Shown here: positions 1 through 10,030 of the stretch, piece by piece | Numbering within the stretch: the first letter of the stretch is position 1 | Layout: each line of letters begins with the position of its first letter | Assembly (NCBI GenBank): GCA_016708785.1 | Contig: JADJFC010000009.1 | Span: forward strand, 124,001-188,000 | Length of the DNA stretch: 64,000 nucleotides | Direction: 5' to 3' | Source of the DNA: Bacteroidota bacterium | GTDB lineage: Bacteria; Bacteroidota; Bacteroidia; AKYH767-A; 2013-40CM-41-45 | Program-made: the position numbers and the translations under genes | The notes under the pieces: model-generated | What the model saw: only the letters and a program-made list of their open reading frames with translations | What the model was told of the DNA's origin: nothing | The model's database searches: none

Positions 1-288
1 GCTGAGAATGGAATTGAAGCATTGAAAAAACTGGAGACATCCGATTATGCGTTTGTCTTCATGGATATTCAAATGCCGGAAATGGATGGATACGAAACAA
101 CGAGACAAATCCGCAAGCTGGTTCATGAAGATAAAAAACATATTCGCATCTGTGCTATGACTGCAAATGTTACAAAAGATGAGATTGATGCTTGTCTTGC
201 TTCGGGAATGAATGATTACATGATGAAGCCATTCACACATGAGATCCTGAAAGAAAAAATATTAAAGAATACATTTGTTCACTCTTAA
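1..288 (+). CDS. Response-regulator receiver domain, C-terminal end (partial at window edge)
   Basis: The reading frame is open from the first base, so the gene starts outside the window. The 95 residues seen are the second half of a CheY-like receiver: the phospho-acceptor Asp lies in 'FMDIQMPEMDG' (about residue 22 of the visible part), the switch Thr in 'CAMTAN' and the conserved Lys in 'MMKPF'. Only a few residues follow the last helix, so the receiver is at the C-terminus. That is typical of hybrid histidine kinases, although a stand-alone regulator cannot be excluded. The next gene starts 11 bases downstream on the same strand and may be co-transcribed. Confidence 0.85.
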   Translation, partial: AENGIEALKKLETSDYAFVFMDIQMPEMDGYETTRQIRKLVHEDKKHIRICAMTANVTKDEIDACLASGMNDYMMKPFTHEILKEKILKNTFVHS

Positions 289-299
289 TTTGATCATTT

Positions 300-899
300 A
301 TGAGTCGATATGAGAAAATTTATTCTATGATGATTGAGAAACTGGAAGCAGAAATGCCTTCCAGACTTTCATACCATAGTTTGAATCATATTTTAGATGT
401 TTTGAAATCAGCTATTGAATTGGCAGAAATGGAAAATCTTTCTGCCGTTGAAACCGAGCTACTAAAAGTTGCTGTTCTGTTCCATGATGCCGGATTTATA
501 GAGACGGTAAGAGGCCATGAAGAAGTTGGTTATAGCATGGCAAAGGAAATACTTCCACAGTTTGGATATAATGAAAGTGAAATAAAAGAAATAGGAGGAA
601 TGATCATGGCAACGAAATATCCGCCTATGCCTAAGACTTTAAGTGAAAAAATTATTTGTGATGCCGATCTAGACTACCTTGGTCGCGATGATTTTTTTGA
701 AATTGGAAATAAACTTTTCAATGAACTGCGCTCACAAGGCTCGCTTTCAAGTGAAAATGAATGGAATTCTTTGCAGGTAAATTTCCTAACTACTCATCGC
801 TATTTTACAAATGCCTCCAAGCAATTGCGAGAAGAGAAAAAAATACTTCATCTGCGTGAAGTAAAGAAGCTGGTTATGGCTTCGAATGAGGATCTCTAA
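300..899 (+). CDS. HD-domain metal-dependent phosphohydrolase
   Basis: A 199-residue cytoplasmic protein without signal peptide. HD-superfamily metal ligands are visible: 'YHSLNH' (about 25-30), the HD pair in 'VLFHDAG' (about 62-63), a His in 'RGHEE' and an Asp in 'CDADLDYLG' (about 117-122). The family hydrolyses phosphate esters, often of nucleotides, but the substrate cannot be read from the sequence. The ATG at 300 is 11 bases after the receiver gene, which suggests one operon ending at the inverted repeat 901-1001. Confidence 0.8.
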   Translation: MSRYEKIYSMMIEKLEAEMPSRLSYHSLNHILDVLKSAIELAEMENLSAVETELLKVAVLFHDAGFIETVRGHEEVGYSMAKEILPQFGYNESEIKEIGGMIMATKYPPMPKTLSEKIICDADLDYLGRDDFFEIGNKLFNELRSQGSLSSENEWNSLQVNFLTTHRYFTNASKQLREEKKILHLREVKKLVMASNEDL

Positions 900-900
900 A

Positions 901-1001
901 ATATCTGCGGTTATTCTGCGTATTCTGCGAAATCTGCGGGAAAATTACTGTGTGTTTTTCTCCCGCAGATTTCGCAGAATACGCAGAATAACCGCAGATA
1001 T
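901..1001. terminator. Perfect 41-bp inverted repeat between convergent genes
   Basis: Arms 901-941 and 961-1001 are exact reverse complements, separated by a 19-base loop. Each arm is built from repeats of a TCTGCG-type hexamer. It lies just after the stop of the HD gene and just before the end of the convergent cyclase gene, so it could act as a bidirectional terminator. The arms are far longer than an ordinary terminator stem and there is no strong T-run, so it may instead be a dispersed palindromic repeat used as a terminator. Confidence 0.7.
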
Positions 1002-1010
1002 ATAGATTGC

Positions 1011-2966
1011 TTATATTATTCCCTCCACAAAATACATCTCAATCACCCCTTTATTCTTCGCTTCTATCATTCCTCTGTGTTTGAAAGAGAATTTGTCTTT
1101 TACTAATTCGTAAGTCGTTCCGGAGATGTTTACTTTTCCGATCTCACCGCTGCTCTCCATTCGTGAAGCAGTATTTACTGTGTCGCCCCAGATATCATAA
1201 GCGAATTTTTTAATTCCAACAATTCCGGCAACCACAGGACCTGTATGAATTCCCAAACGTAATTCGAAAAATGGTTCTCCCTTTGCTTTTCTTTTTTCTT
1301 TATTGGATTGAATGAACGCTTGCATTTCTAAGCCTGCTTTTATTACATCTACGGGATGAGTACTGTTTGGTACGGGTAATCCTCCTGCACACATATAACT
1401 GTCGCCGATCGTTTTTATTTTTTCAATCCCGTATTTAGTGATGATCTTGTCGAATTCAGAATAGCAGTAATTGATCTCGCTAACCAATTCTTCTGCGCTT
1501 AACAATTCACTTGCCTGAGTAAAATTCTTGAAGTCTGTGAACATTACGGTTACTTTGTCAATACTCTTGGCCTTGGCAGTACCTGTAGCTTTCAATTCTT
1601 CTGCCGTTTCTGCGGGGAGAATGTTCAGCAGTAATTCTTCGCTTCTTTGTTTTTCTTTGGCAATTCTTTTCTTCTGAAAGAAAACAACGATTAGAAATGA
1701 CATAACAACTAACAATCCGCCAATAGTTGCATTCTTGATCGCCTTCTGTCTTTTTAAATATAGGTCTTGCAACTCTTTATCTTTCGTCATGAGATCGATC
1801 TGCCCTTGCTTCTTTTCAATATCGAAGTCGAACTGCAGACTTGCCATTTTTTTATCAGTCGAAATATTGTATAAGGTGTCTTTAATGTCAGTAAGTAACG
1901 ATTGATAAGTGTATGCTTTGTCATAGTCTTTGACCTTTGCATATGATTTCGCCAACCCCAGATATGCATCTTTTAATTCTAATTGAGATCCCAATGTATC
2001 TGCGAGGTTTGCTGCATTTAGGAAATACGTGATGGCTTTCGGATAATCTTTCGCTGCCTCATGGGCTTTTGCTATCCCTAAAAGTGATTGAACCATGTCT
2101 AATTTAGCATCAAGCTTTAGAGCATAATTATATGCTTCGTTATGCTTGGCAAGTGCTTTTTCTGTCATGCCATCTTTTGTGAAAACTTTTCCAATCGCAT
2201 TAAGAGAATATGGATACGCTTCTGTGCCTTCATATGCTTTCAACGACTTCTCAAAATATTCAATCGCTTTTTTATCTTCACCTTTATTAAAATAAATTTC
2301 ACCGATTCCTACAGAAAAGCTTCCAACCAGATCTAAATGCAAATCATATTCATCCTGACTTTTATATGATTTCTGTTCAATGATTTTTGTACTTAACTCC
2401 AGCCCACGAAAATAATAATCAAGTCCTTTGTCCCAGGACGATCTTTTTTCCTTATTGTTATATACATTTCCGATATTGCAAAGTGCCGTTGAGATTCTTA
2501 CAGTATCTTTTAAGTTTTCCGATATTTTCAACGACTTGAGAAAATATTCCAGCGCTTTTGTTTCGTCAGTCTGATCGAAATATACTGTACCAATATTATT
2601 GATAATATTTGCCTCGCCGCTTTGATCTTTTATTTTTCGGAATTCTTCCAATGACTTGTCCCAATAGTCTAGTGTCTGCAAGTAATTTCCTTGCATATAG
2701 TATACAAGTCCCAGCCTTTTATAAGCTTGGGCCAGACCATAATGATAATTTAGTTTTTGTGCCAGACCTTTTGCCTGCTCACCATAATGAATTGCTTCTG
2801 ATGGATTGGAACTTAAAAAATGCTTGCTTAATGAAATTAGAATGTTGACTTTATTAGTGTCTTCCGGAGAATTTTTCAATGCTGCAATCAAACTGTCTCC
2901 GGTTTCAGCTGCATGTACTTGGATGCACAATATAATCGCAAAAAACAATATAATCGCTTTCATCAA
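1011..2966 (-). CDS. TPR-repeat class III adenylate/guanylate cyclase
   Basis: 651 residues. An N-terminal signal peptide (about 1-19) is followed by a tetratricopeptide array (about 30-370), predicted to lie in the periplasm. A transmembrane helix follows (about 412-430), then a short linker with 'LLLNILP' and a cytoplasmic class III cyclase domain (about 465-645). Metal-binding Asp residues lie in 'MFTDFKNFT' and 'TIGDSYM'. The purine-selecting pair looks like Lys (in 'KIKTIGD') and Asp (in 'YDIWGDTVN'), which favours ATP as substrate. This TPR-TM-cyclase layout is common in Bacteroidota. Product (cAMP) and ligand are inferences. Confidence 0.9.
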   Translation of the reverse strand: MMKAIILFFAIILCIQVHAAETGDSLIAALKNSPEDTNKVNILISLSKHFLSSNPSEAIHYGEQAKGLAQKLNYHYGLAQAYKRLGLVYYMQGNYLQTLDYWDKSLEEFRKIKDQSGEANIINNIGTVYFDQTDETKALEYFLKSLKISENLKDTVRISTALCNIGNVYNNKEKRSSWDKGLDYYFRGLELSTKIIEQKSYKSQDEYDLHLDLVGSFSVGIGEIYFNKGEDKKAIEYFEKSLKAYEGTEAYPYSLNAIGKVFTKDGMTEKALAKHNEAYNYALKLDAKLDMVQSLLGIAKAHEAAKDYPKAITYFLNAANLADTLGSQLELKDAYLGLAKSYAKVKDYDKAYTYQSLLTDIKDTLYNISTDKKMASLQFDFDIEKKQGQIDLMTKDKELQDLYLKRQKAIKNATIGGLLVVMSFLIVVFFQKKRIAKEKQRSEELLLNILPAETAEELKATGTAKAKSIDKVTVMFTDFKNFTQASELLSAEELVSEINYCYSEFDKIITKYGIEKIKTIGDSYMCAGGLPVPNSTHPVDVIKAGLEMQAFIQSNKEKRKAKGEPFFELRLGIHTGPVVAGIVGIKKFAYDIWGDTVNTASRMESSGEIGKVNISGTTYELVKDKFSFKHRGMIEAKNKGVIEMYFVEGII

Positions 2967-3035
2967 AAGGGGTGATTTATACGGCTGAAAGTAGTAAATA
3001 AATCCTAATTCTCTTATTGTATGGAAAACTTAGAT

Positions 3036-3072
3036 AAAAAAAAGACCGGTAATACATACCGGTCTTTTTTTT
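3036..3072 (-). terminator. Rho-independent terminator of the large subtilase gene
   Basis: A perfect 16-bp stem (3036-3051 with 3057-3072) with a 5-base loop, made of an eight-base A/T run around a GACCGGTA core. It lies 14 bases after the stop codon of the minus-strand subtilase gene and gives a U-tract on that strand. It also separates that gene from the cyclase downstream. Confidence 0.85.
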
Positions 3073-3085
3073 TATCAGTGTTGGA

Positions 3086-6000
3086 TTACTGTTTTATAAT
3101 GCTGAAGATCTTAACTTCTTCTCCATTTTGTATCCGAATAAAATATACTCCGTGTTTGAATTCAGACATGTCAATAGTCAAACCATGATCAGTAGCAGAA
3201 TAATTTCCTCCAACGTTGTATATTCTTCCAAGCATATCAGAAATCACGACATTTTCAGTATTGATCTCATAAGGCGACTGGATAGTTATGTGATCTATTA
3301 CCGGATTAGGATAAACAAGGTAGTCGTTGAAAATACTTTCTTCATTGCTATCATCTGCAATCATTCTAGCACTACCGGAAGTACAACGTGTCGATGCTGA
3401 ACTTGCTGTAACTGTAACTGTTGAGAGTGTTGAATTCTGGTAAGATTTGACTACCCATGTAATAGTTCCGGAAGTAAATTTAACTTCAAAGTAACCTGTA
3501 CCTACATTGAACAATTGTGGCGATGTACCAACAATGCTTCCGGTTGATGATAGATTGTTGTATGTTCCTGCTGCAATATAAACTTGCGTCGAATTATTGT
3601 TTGTGTATTTAAATCTGGCAAGATAAGTATGACCTGAAGGATCACCTATTAATGTGTCTACACAAACAAGTGCCGGGATAATTTTACATGCACCTCTTCC
3701 TTTCGGATTAATATATAATTTGCCTGTTTGATAAACGATGTCATAATTCGAAGCATTCGCAAGAACAAGACATGAAGGCGTAATAGTATATACTCCTGCA
3801 TTTCCAACACAATTTGGACTGAAGCTATAAGATGGTCCACCTGTAACTGTATAGGTTGTATTGGCTGTAATTGTTGAAGTGCGCGTAGGAATGGATTGAC
3901 CTTTGTAAATGACCTTGTCGTCTGCTTTGCAAATAACAGTTGCTTTAATAATTGTCAATGTCCCATTAACTTTTGTAATCGAGTAATTTGCAGCAGACCC
4001 ACCATTTAATACGATTGGATATACACCAATATTTGAAGTTGTAGTTGCAGTTGTAGATGCGCTTGGTTGTACAATGCTTCCAGGATTATCACCATTCTCA
4101 AATCCTGAGTATGAAATTGTCAGTGTTGGATTTGCTGTTTTGTAGACTCTGGTAATGTTATCAGCTGTTGCTGTAAGTGCTTTTGGAGTGATTTCCAATG
4201 TTCCATTGTTTAGCAATAAATCATAATTGCTAGCAGAACCGCCGCTCAATTCTATCGGATATTGACCAACACCGCTCAAATTTGTTGCTGTTGTAGTAGC
4301 AGACGGGTCAGAGATTACTGAAGAATTGTCCCAGGCCATCAATCCTGAATATGTAAAAGTAAACGGAGGATTTGCCTGACCATATACTTTCGTTTTGTTT
4401 TCTGCTGTAACACTTACAGTTGCCTTAGAAATGTTGAGTATGCCATCAGTGAGAATCAGATTGTAATTATCAGCTGAACCGCCTGAAAGTGTAATAGGGT
4501 AACTTCCGAATCCGGATGCATCTGTTGCTGTTGTACTTGCAACCGGTGGAGTAATGTCTAAAGCGGAATCATAAAACTTAAATCCAAGGTAACTTATCGT
4601 TAATGGCGGATTTGCTTCACCATAAACTTTTGATTTATTATCTGCTGTGACACTCAAATCAGCTTTTGCCATTTCAAGATTTCCGGTTTCATATTCCACA
4701 ACATAATTTGGATTATTAATCAATGGAAGATTGGATGGAATAATAGTGAAGCTTCCTGCCGGTATTTGAGATGGAAGAAGGGTTGCATTTGTATTGCTCA
4801 ATAAAGAATAGTCTGGAGCACCAATTACAACCGATGCTTCATCGTCTTCATACTGGAACCCGGTAATCACCGAAGTAAATGTAGGATCTGTGCCATAAAC
4901 AGATGATTGATCTTCGGCTTTTACAGTTAGTGTAGCCGGAGTTACTGTTAACTTACCAAGTAAATAGGTGATAGAAAAATTTTCGGAAAGCAATGCAGCA
5001 GGAACTATTGCATGTTCACCAACATTGAGACCTGAAACCAGATTGATCGCTTTGTAAACTGAAATCGAATCATCTGCAGGTGCATAGACATCTGTTTCGT
5101 CAAGAATGATCACAACAGTTGAATTTGTCGAATCATTGATGGTTGAGCTATTTGCAACAGCTCTGCCATTTGCAACAGCTCTTCCATTAACTACTGCTGT
5201 TCCGTTTACGGCAGCTTTTCCATTCACTGCAGCTTTGCCGTTGACCAATGTAGCATTTTCATCATCGACCTGATATGCAAACAAAGATTCATTTGCCAGA
5301 TCAATTACATTCGTTGTTCCTGTGATGGTTTCAATACCATTCGCTACTGCACGTCCATTTGCAACCGCACGTCCGTTTGCAACCGCTCTTCCACTTGCAA
5401 GAAATGCAAGTTGTTCTAAATCTGAATTTGCAACAGCTCTGCCATTTACTAAACGACTGTCTTCAAGTAACCCTAAAGCATTACTCAAATTTGCCTGATG
5501 ATTTGTCATGATTGAATCGAGTAAAATAGCTCTCGATGTAAGTGCTACATTCGTTTCATCATATTCGTAAATAAATCCTATATCGCCAATGCTTTGACCA
5601 TATTCGACCGTTGTATCTCTTGCCGTAATTGTCATCGGTAATTTTGATATCAACATTTGTCCGTCTACAAATTCATAAGTGAATTGTTCTAATAATGCAA
5701 TGTCATGCAATATTGCAGGATCAAGCGTGCGGATTGATGGACGTATAATGTACAGCCCGATGTTTGATAGATTTGTTGCCGGTGTTACAATCATTAAGCT
5801 GTCCAATCCTATTTCTTCAAGGCTATAACCTGAACCTGAAAATGGCGCACCATCAATAGTGATCGTTGCAGTTAGTGTCGGAACATCTTCACCGTATTTT
5901 TTTGATTGGTTATCCGCAACTACCCTGATCGCTTTTTTTACAGGAGCAAAAAAGAATAATGAATCTGAATATCCACCATCATTTCCATTTGGAGTTATTG

Positions 6001-9000
6001 GAGGAGTATAGATCTGGATCGGAGGATTACCTGTAAATGCCGGAATGTCCGCTTGCGCTTGATTGTTGTTCAGAATAACTGTTGGTACTTCAACACCTCT
6101 AACAATTACTACTGACTGCGGATTCAAAAATCCACCTTCAACAGTTACAATAAATGGAGTCGTTCCGGGAGTTGTTCCTGAAGGAATATCCAATGAAGTG
6201 ATAACAGGTGTTGGCGCTGCAAAAGTTGCCATAGCCTCGTCTGCTCTAAGGAATCCTGCACCGGAAATAAAATCGAATCCCGGTGTACTCATATCCAATG
6301 CAGTTGAAGTTAAGATCGATCTTACCTGAGCCGGTGTAAGCACTTCATTATAGAATTTATTCTTTCCATTGATCAACAATGCCGCTACGGCTGCAGCATG
6401 TGGAGCAGCAGCTGATGTTCCAAAGAAGTTTGGTGAACCATCGCCATCAATGTTTGGACCACCTAAATTCACGGAAGTATTTACTCCATTAGGTGCAGTG
6501 AATTCAGGTTTCGAACGAACAACACCATTGACAGGTGTTCCGCCAATAGAAGAGAAGGATGCAATCGTTGGTGGATTTACTCCAAATGCAGGTGTGTTTG
6601 AATATAGAACGGCACCCACAGCCATCGCTCCGGCTGAATTTGCCTGACCTACCAGTGTTGATGTTCCATTGTTATGTTCTGCAATCGTCAGTTCACCACG
6701 GAATACAATGTATTTAAAATTCACATTTGTACTTCCTGCTGCACGTACAATAACGATGTTCGTTGATGTATTTGCAGTAACTGTGAATGGTAATACTTCT
6801 AATGGATCACAACCGGTATTTACACGATTGAAACCAAAGAGCTGTTGTCCATTGTCGTTGGTTAAATAAATATCCAGATCATTACCTGTTCATGACTGCG
6901 TTTGTCCAAGTGAATATATTGAATCCTGCCACTGCAATACAATTGTGTAAGTACCCGGAGTCAGATTTAATCTTTGATAAATATCACCGCCACCAAAATC
7001 GTGTGCTTGTCCAACAACACCTACAGGAGGTGCAGTCGGATTGAAAAAATTACTATACGATTTGTTCCCATAATTTCCGGCAGCGGAAAAATAGGTTACT
7101 CCGGCAGCAGTAACTTCGTCAGCTGCTTGTGCAACTACACCGTCTTCAAAGAAAGGTTCAGTAATAAATGTAACATCATCAACAATAACGTCGCAATTTG
7201 CTGTTGCTAATTGACGGATACCTTGTGCAAAATCTCCTGCACTGATAAATCCTGTGCGGAAAGCTAATTCGGCTTTTGGTGCAATGTCGTGTACAATTTG
7301 TAACATGGCACGACCTTCGTCTGTCTGGCGGCCGTAAGGAAACTCTTTCACGATGTGTACCGGTGTTAAATGTCCATCCGGGTTACCTACACCCGGAAGA
7401 TCACCATTCTGCACATCAGTTAAAGCACCATTTAATGGATCTGTATTATAACTGTTTGAGATCACTCCAACTTTTACATTCTCTCCCTCGACATTATAAC
7501 CATTACGGGCGAAATCAGATTTCAAAGCCAGGTCACCTGCTGTAGTTGTAATACCAACAGTAGCGATTGGAGGAAATACCGGACGAGCATAGTCAATTAA
7601 TGCCGGATATTGATTTAGTGAATCTAAATATGCAATCGGGAATTTCCCGGTTATGATCAATGAATTCGGACCGTTGTCAATAAAGTCTGTCATGCCAAGG
7701 GACTGTAATAGTGCAAGCAAGCTTGCATATTGTCCTTGCAGAGCAATAACTTCAACATAGACGCTATCGTTTTCCAAAAAGAAAACGCTTCTTGACGTAT
7801 CGTTAACTGCACCAAAATTCTGGTACAATGAATTTAATTCTGATCCAATTAGATCATATGTCTTTCCGTCATCAGGTGGTGGATAACCCGGGAAGATACA
7901 TGGCGTAAATGCATTAAATGCAGTATCATTTGCTGAACATCCATTTGCAGGATCAGTTACTGTCAAAACATAATTCCCCCCTGTATTTACAACAGGTGAT
8001 GAAGAACCTGCTCCTGAAACAATAAATCCATTTCCATAAGTAGTCCATGCAAATTGTGCATTAGCTGTCGTTGAAGAACCTGAAAGGGATCCTTCAGGAA
8101 TTGCGCAATCAGTTGCAATGTCAGGTCCGGCATTTACATCCGGCGAAGTTGTGTTTGATGTAACTATAACACTGCTTGTTGCTGTACAGCCTCCGGTTTG
8201 TGTGGTAACAGTTAATGTATATGTGCCAACTGCGCTAACAGTTGGTGTTGCTGTATTCCCATTTGATGAGATTGAGCCACCATTGCTTGCAGCCCACAAG
8301 AAATTTACATTTGGTGTTGATGAAGAACCATTCAGCACTACAGTTGAATTATTGCAGTCAAGTACTTTATTTGTGCCTGCATTTGCATTCGGTGTTGTGC
8401 ATGTTACGGTGTTAAATGGTACATATGTGATCGCAACGCCGCATTGAATATTTACTTGCGTGCCACTCCAAAGTGCACCTGACAAATTTGATAGTCCTGT
8501 ATTTGCTCCGAAATTAATTGCTGCGTAAGGAGCATATACGGTACCGAACCATTCAGAATTTCTTCCTGATATAGTACCGTTTGCTATATTAAAAGCATAT
8601 GTGCCATTTGAAGAGGAAGAACCTGAACCATGTGTTTCAAGGAATAAACGAGAAGCATCTCCTCCATTAATGAAGTCAACATTGTTTTTTCCCAAGGAAA
8701 CATCGCCATGAACGTAAATTTTAATTGTTCCTGTAGCGCTGTTCTGAAAATTGAAAATGAATTTATTTCCTGACCCTGAATTTGAAATGTTTTTGAAAAC
8801 ATAAACACCCGGACCATTAAAGGTGATGTTCTTTCCACCTGAAAGGTTAAGCGATTTATAACTACCGGGATTAATAGTGGTAGTCGTAGAAACGTTAGAA
8901 TTACCGTATGAAGGAAAAGAAGTAACAGCAGGAAGTGATGGTAACGTAGGTAATGTCGGCGTTCCAATAACATGGCCACCTGCAGGAGCCGGACCGGAAT

Positions 9001-9475
9001 ATGTTTTTCCTGCCGGACGAGTAACTTGACCAGAAATAGTTCCTGAACCAATAACTATATTTCCTTTTACATCAATATTCCCACCCACAACAGTATTTGT
9101 TCCGGCAGTAAGAATTGTGGAAGTTGAATTCGTTGTATTGGCAGCAGAAATTTTTCCCGTTACAGTAACATTGTTTGATAATTCCACTTTCCCGCCTGAA
9201 TGAATATTTGAATTCAACGTGGCTGATGCATTCGTCTTGAACAATGTGTATGTACCAAGTGATCCACCGTTAATTGTAGATGATGCACCAACGATTACAC
9301 CATATCCGGGCGACGATGGGTTTGTACAAGGGCCATTCGTTCCATTTCCTCCGAAGACCACAAAATCTGACATCGGTAGCGCTTGCGAGAAATTTACTTT
9401 TGGAATCAAAGCCATCAAGGTGATTAGCAAAGCAAATTGCATAGCCTTAAGCTTGTTTGTGTGTGTGTTTTTCAT
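3086..9475 (-). CDS. Giant T9SS-secreted subtilisin-like (S8) protein with in-frame stop
   Basis: Two open stretches (9475-6890 and 6724-3086) are in the same frame and read through one TGA at 6892-6890, so this is one gene of about 2,129 codons. Domains in order: signal peptide, an adhesin-like beta-rich region (about 30-350), two Ig/PKD-like repeats (about 360-520), an S8-like peptidase domain that straddles the stop ('VGVISNSYN', 'DEGRAMLQIVHDIAP', 'FFGTSAAAPHAAA' with the catalytic Ser), MBG-type repeats, a heptapeptide-repeat segment and a T9SS type A sorting domain ('YPNPVIDHITIQ'). The usual catalytic Asp appears as Asn and the usual His position as Asp-Glu-Gly-Arg. The gene is monocistronic, with a strong terminator. 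The stop may be a real nonsense mutation or a base error. Confidence 0.85.
5151..5452 (-). repeat. Heptapeptide-coding repeats (Val/Ala-Asn-Gly-Arg/Lys-Ala-Val/Ala) in the subtilase gene
   Basis: Two clusters (about 5151-5249 and 5338-5452) of near-identical 21-base units encode tandem copies of 'NGRAVAN' and 'NGKAAVN'. They sit inside one MBG-type region of the secreted protein, as an insertion between ordinary beta-sandwich strands. The units vary at synonymous positions, so this is a coding repeat and not a simple DNA satellite. Function unknown; I infer a surface solenoid or linker. Confidence 0.8.
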
Positions 9476-10030
9476 GATGAAATAAGTATGTGTATTCTGA
9501 CTGTATGTATGTTGAAAGAGTGGGTCTCTTTTTTATAGTAAAATAAGCTCTGTATATCTTATCAGGTTGTTTAACAAAATTGAAAAAAAGATACCGGGTA
9601 TCTTAAATAGTGCTAATCGGTTGACTGAGTTATTACGATCAGTTAACTTACCTAATATGCTGAATTACAGGCACTCTGAATTTTACTACAAAATAACTAA
9701 AACTTCTCCTGTGTAACAACCTCTTTCTAAAAAACATTTAATGTGTTTTATCCTCAATTTATAGCGTTCACAGATTCCAGCAAGTTAATTTGAGAATGCC
9801 TGAATTCCTTAAATTCTATGTAAAAACGACTTTTTTTATTGTAAAGCGTCTGATTTGCTTGGGGAAAAGTCCTCGAATTATGGATTCTGGATTTCGCTGC
9901 GCACACAGCGGAATGTGAGTATGCTTAGCCGAATCTCAATTTAAATTATTTAAATAATTGTTTTAATTTAAATAAAAATTGGAATATTAATCATGCGATT
10001 TTAAATTTTTCTAAAAAGACGAAAGACGCC
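9476..10030. other. Intergenic region, no gene seen
   Basis: 555 AT-rich bases between the end of the sigma-associated operon and the start of the subtilase gene on the same strand. No coding frame with recognisable protein is visible. A small palindrome (GATACC-G-GGTATC, about 9591-9603) is present. It must hold the subtilase promoter, but no clear Bacteroidota -33/-7 pair stands out. I see nothing else. Confidence 0.5.

Noticed and set aside
901..1001. CRISPR-like array suggested by the repeated TCTGCG units
   Set aside because: There are no regularly spaced direct repeats with unique spacers; it is one inverted repeat.
5151..5452. A CRISPR or DNA-satellite reading of the 21-base repeats
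   Set aside because: The repeats keep the coding frame and vary at third positions, so they are protein repeats.
6063..6869. Several plus-strand reading frames opposite the subtilase gene
   Set aside because: They are low-complexity shadows of the minus-strand coding sequence, which has clear domains.
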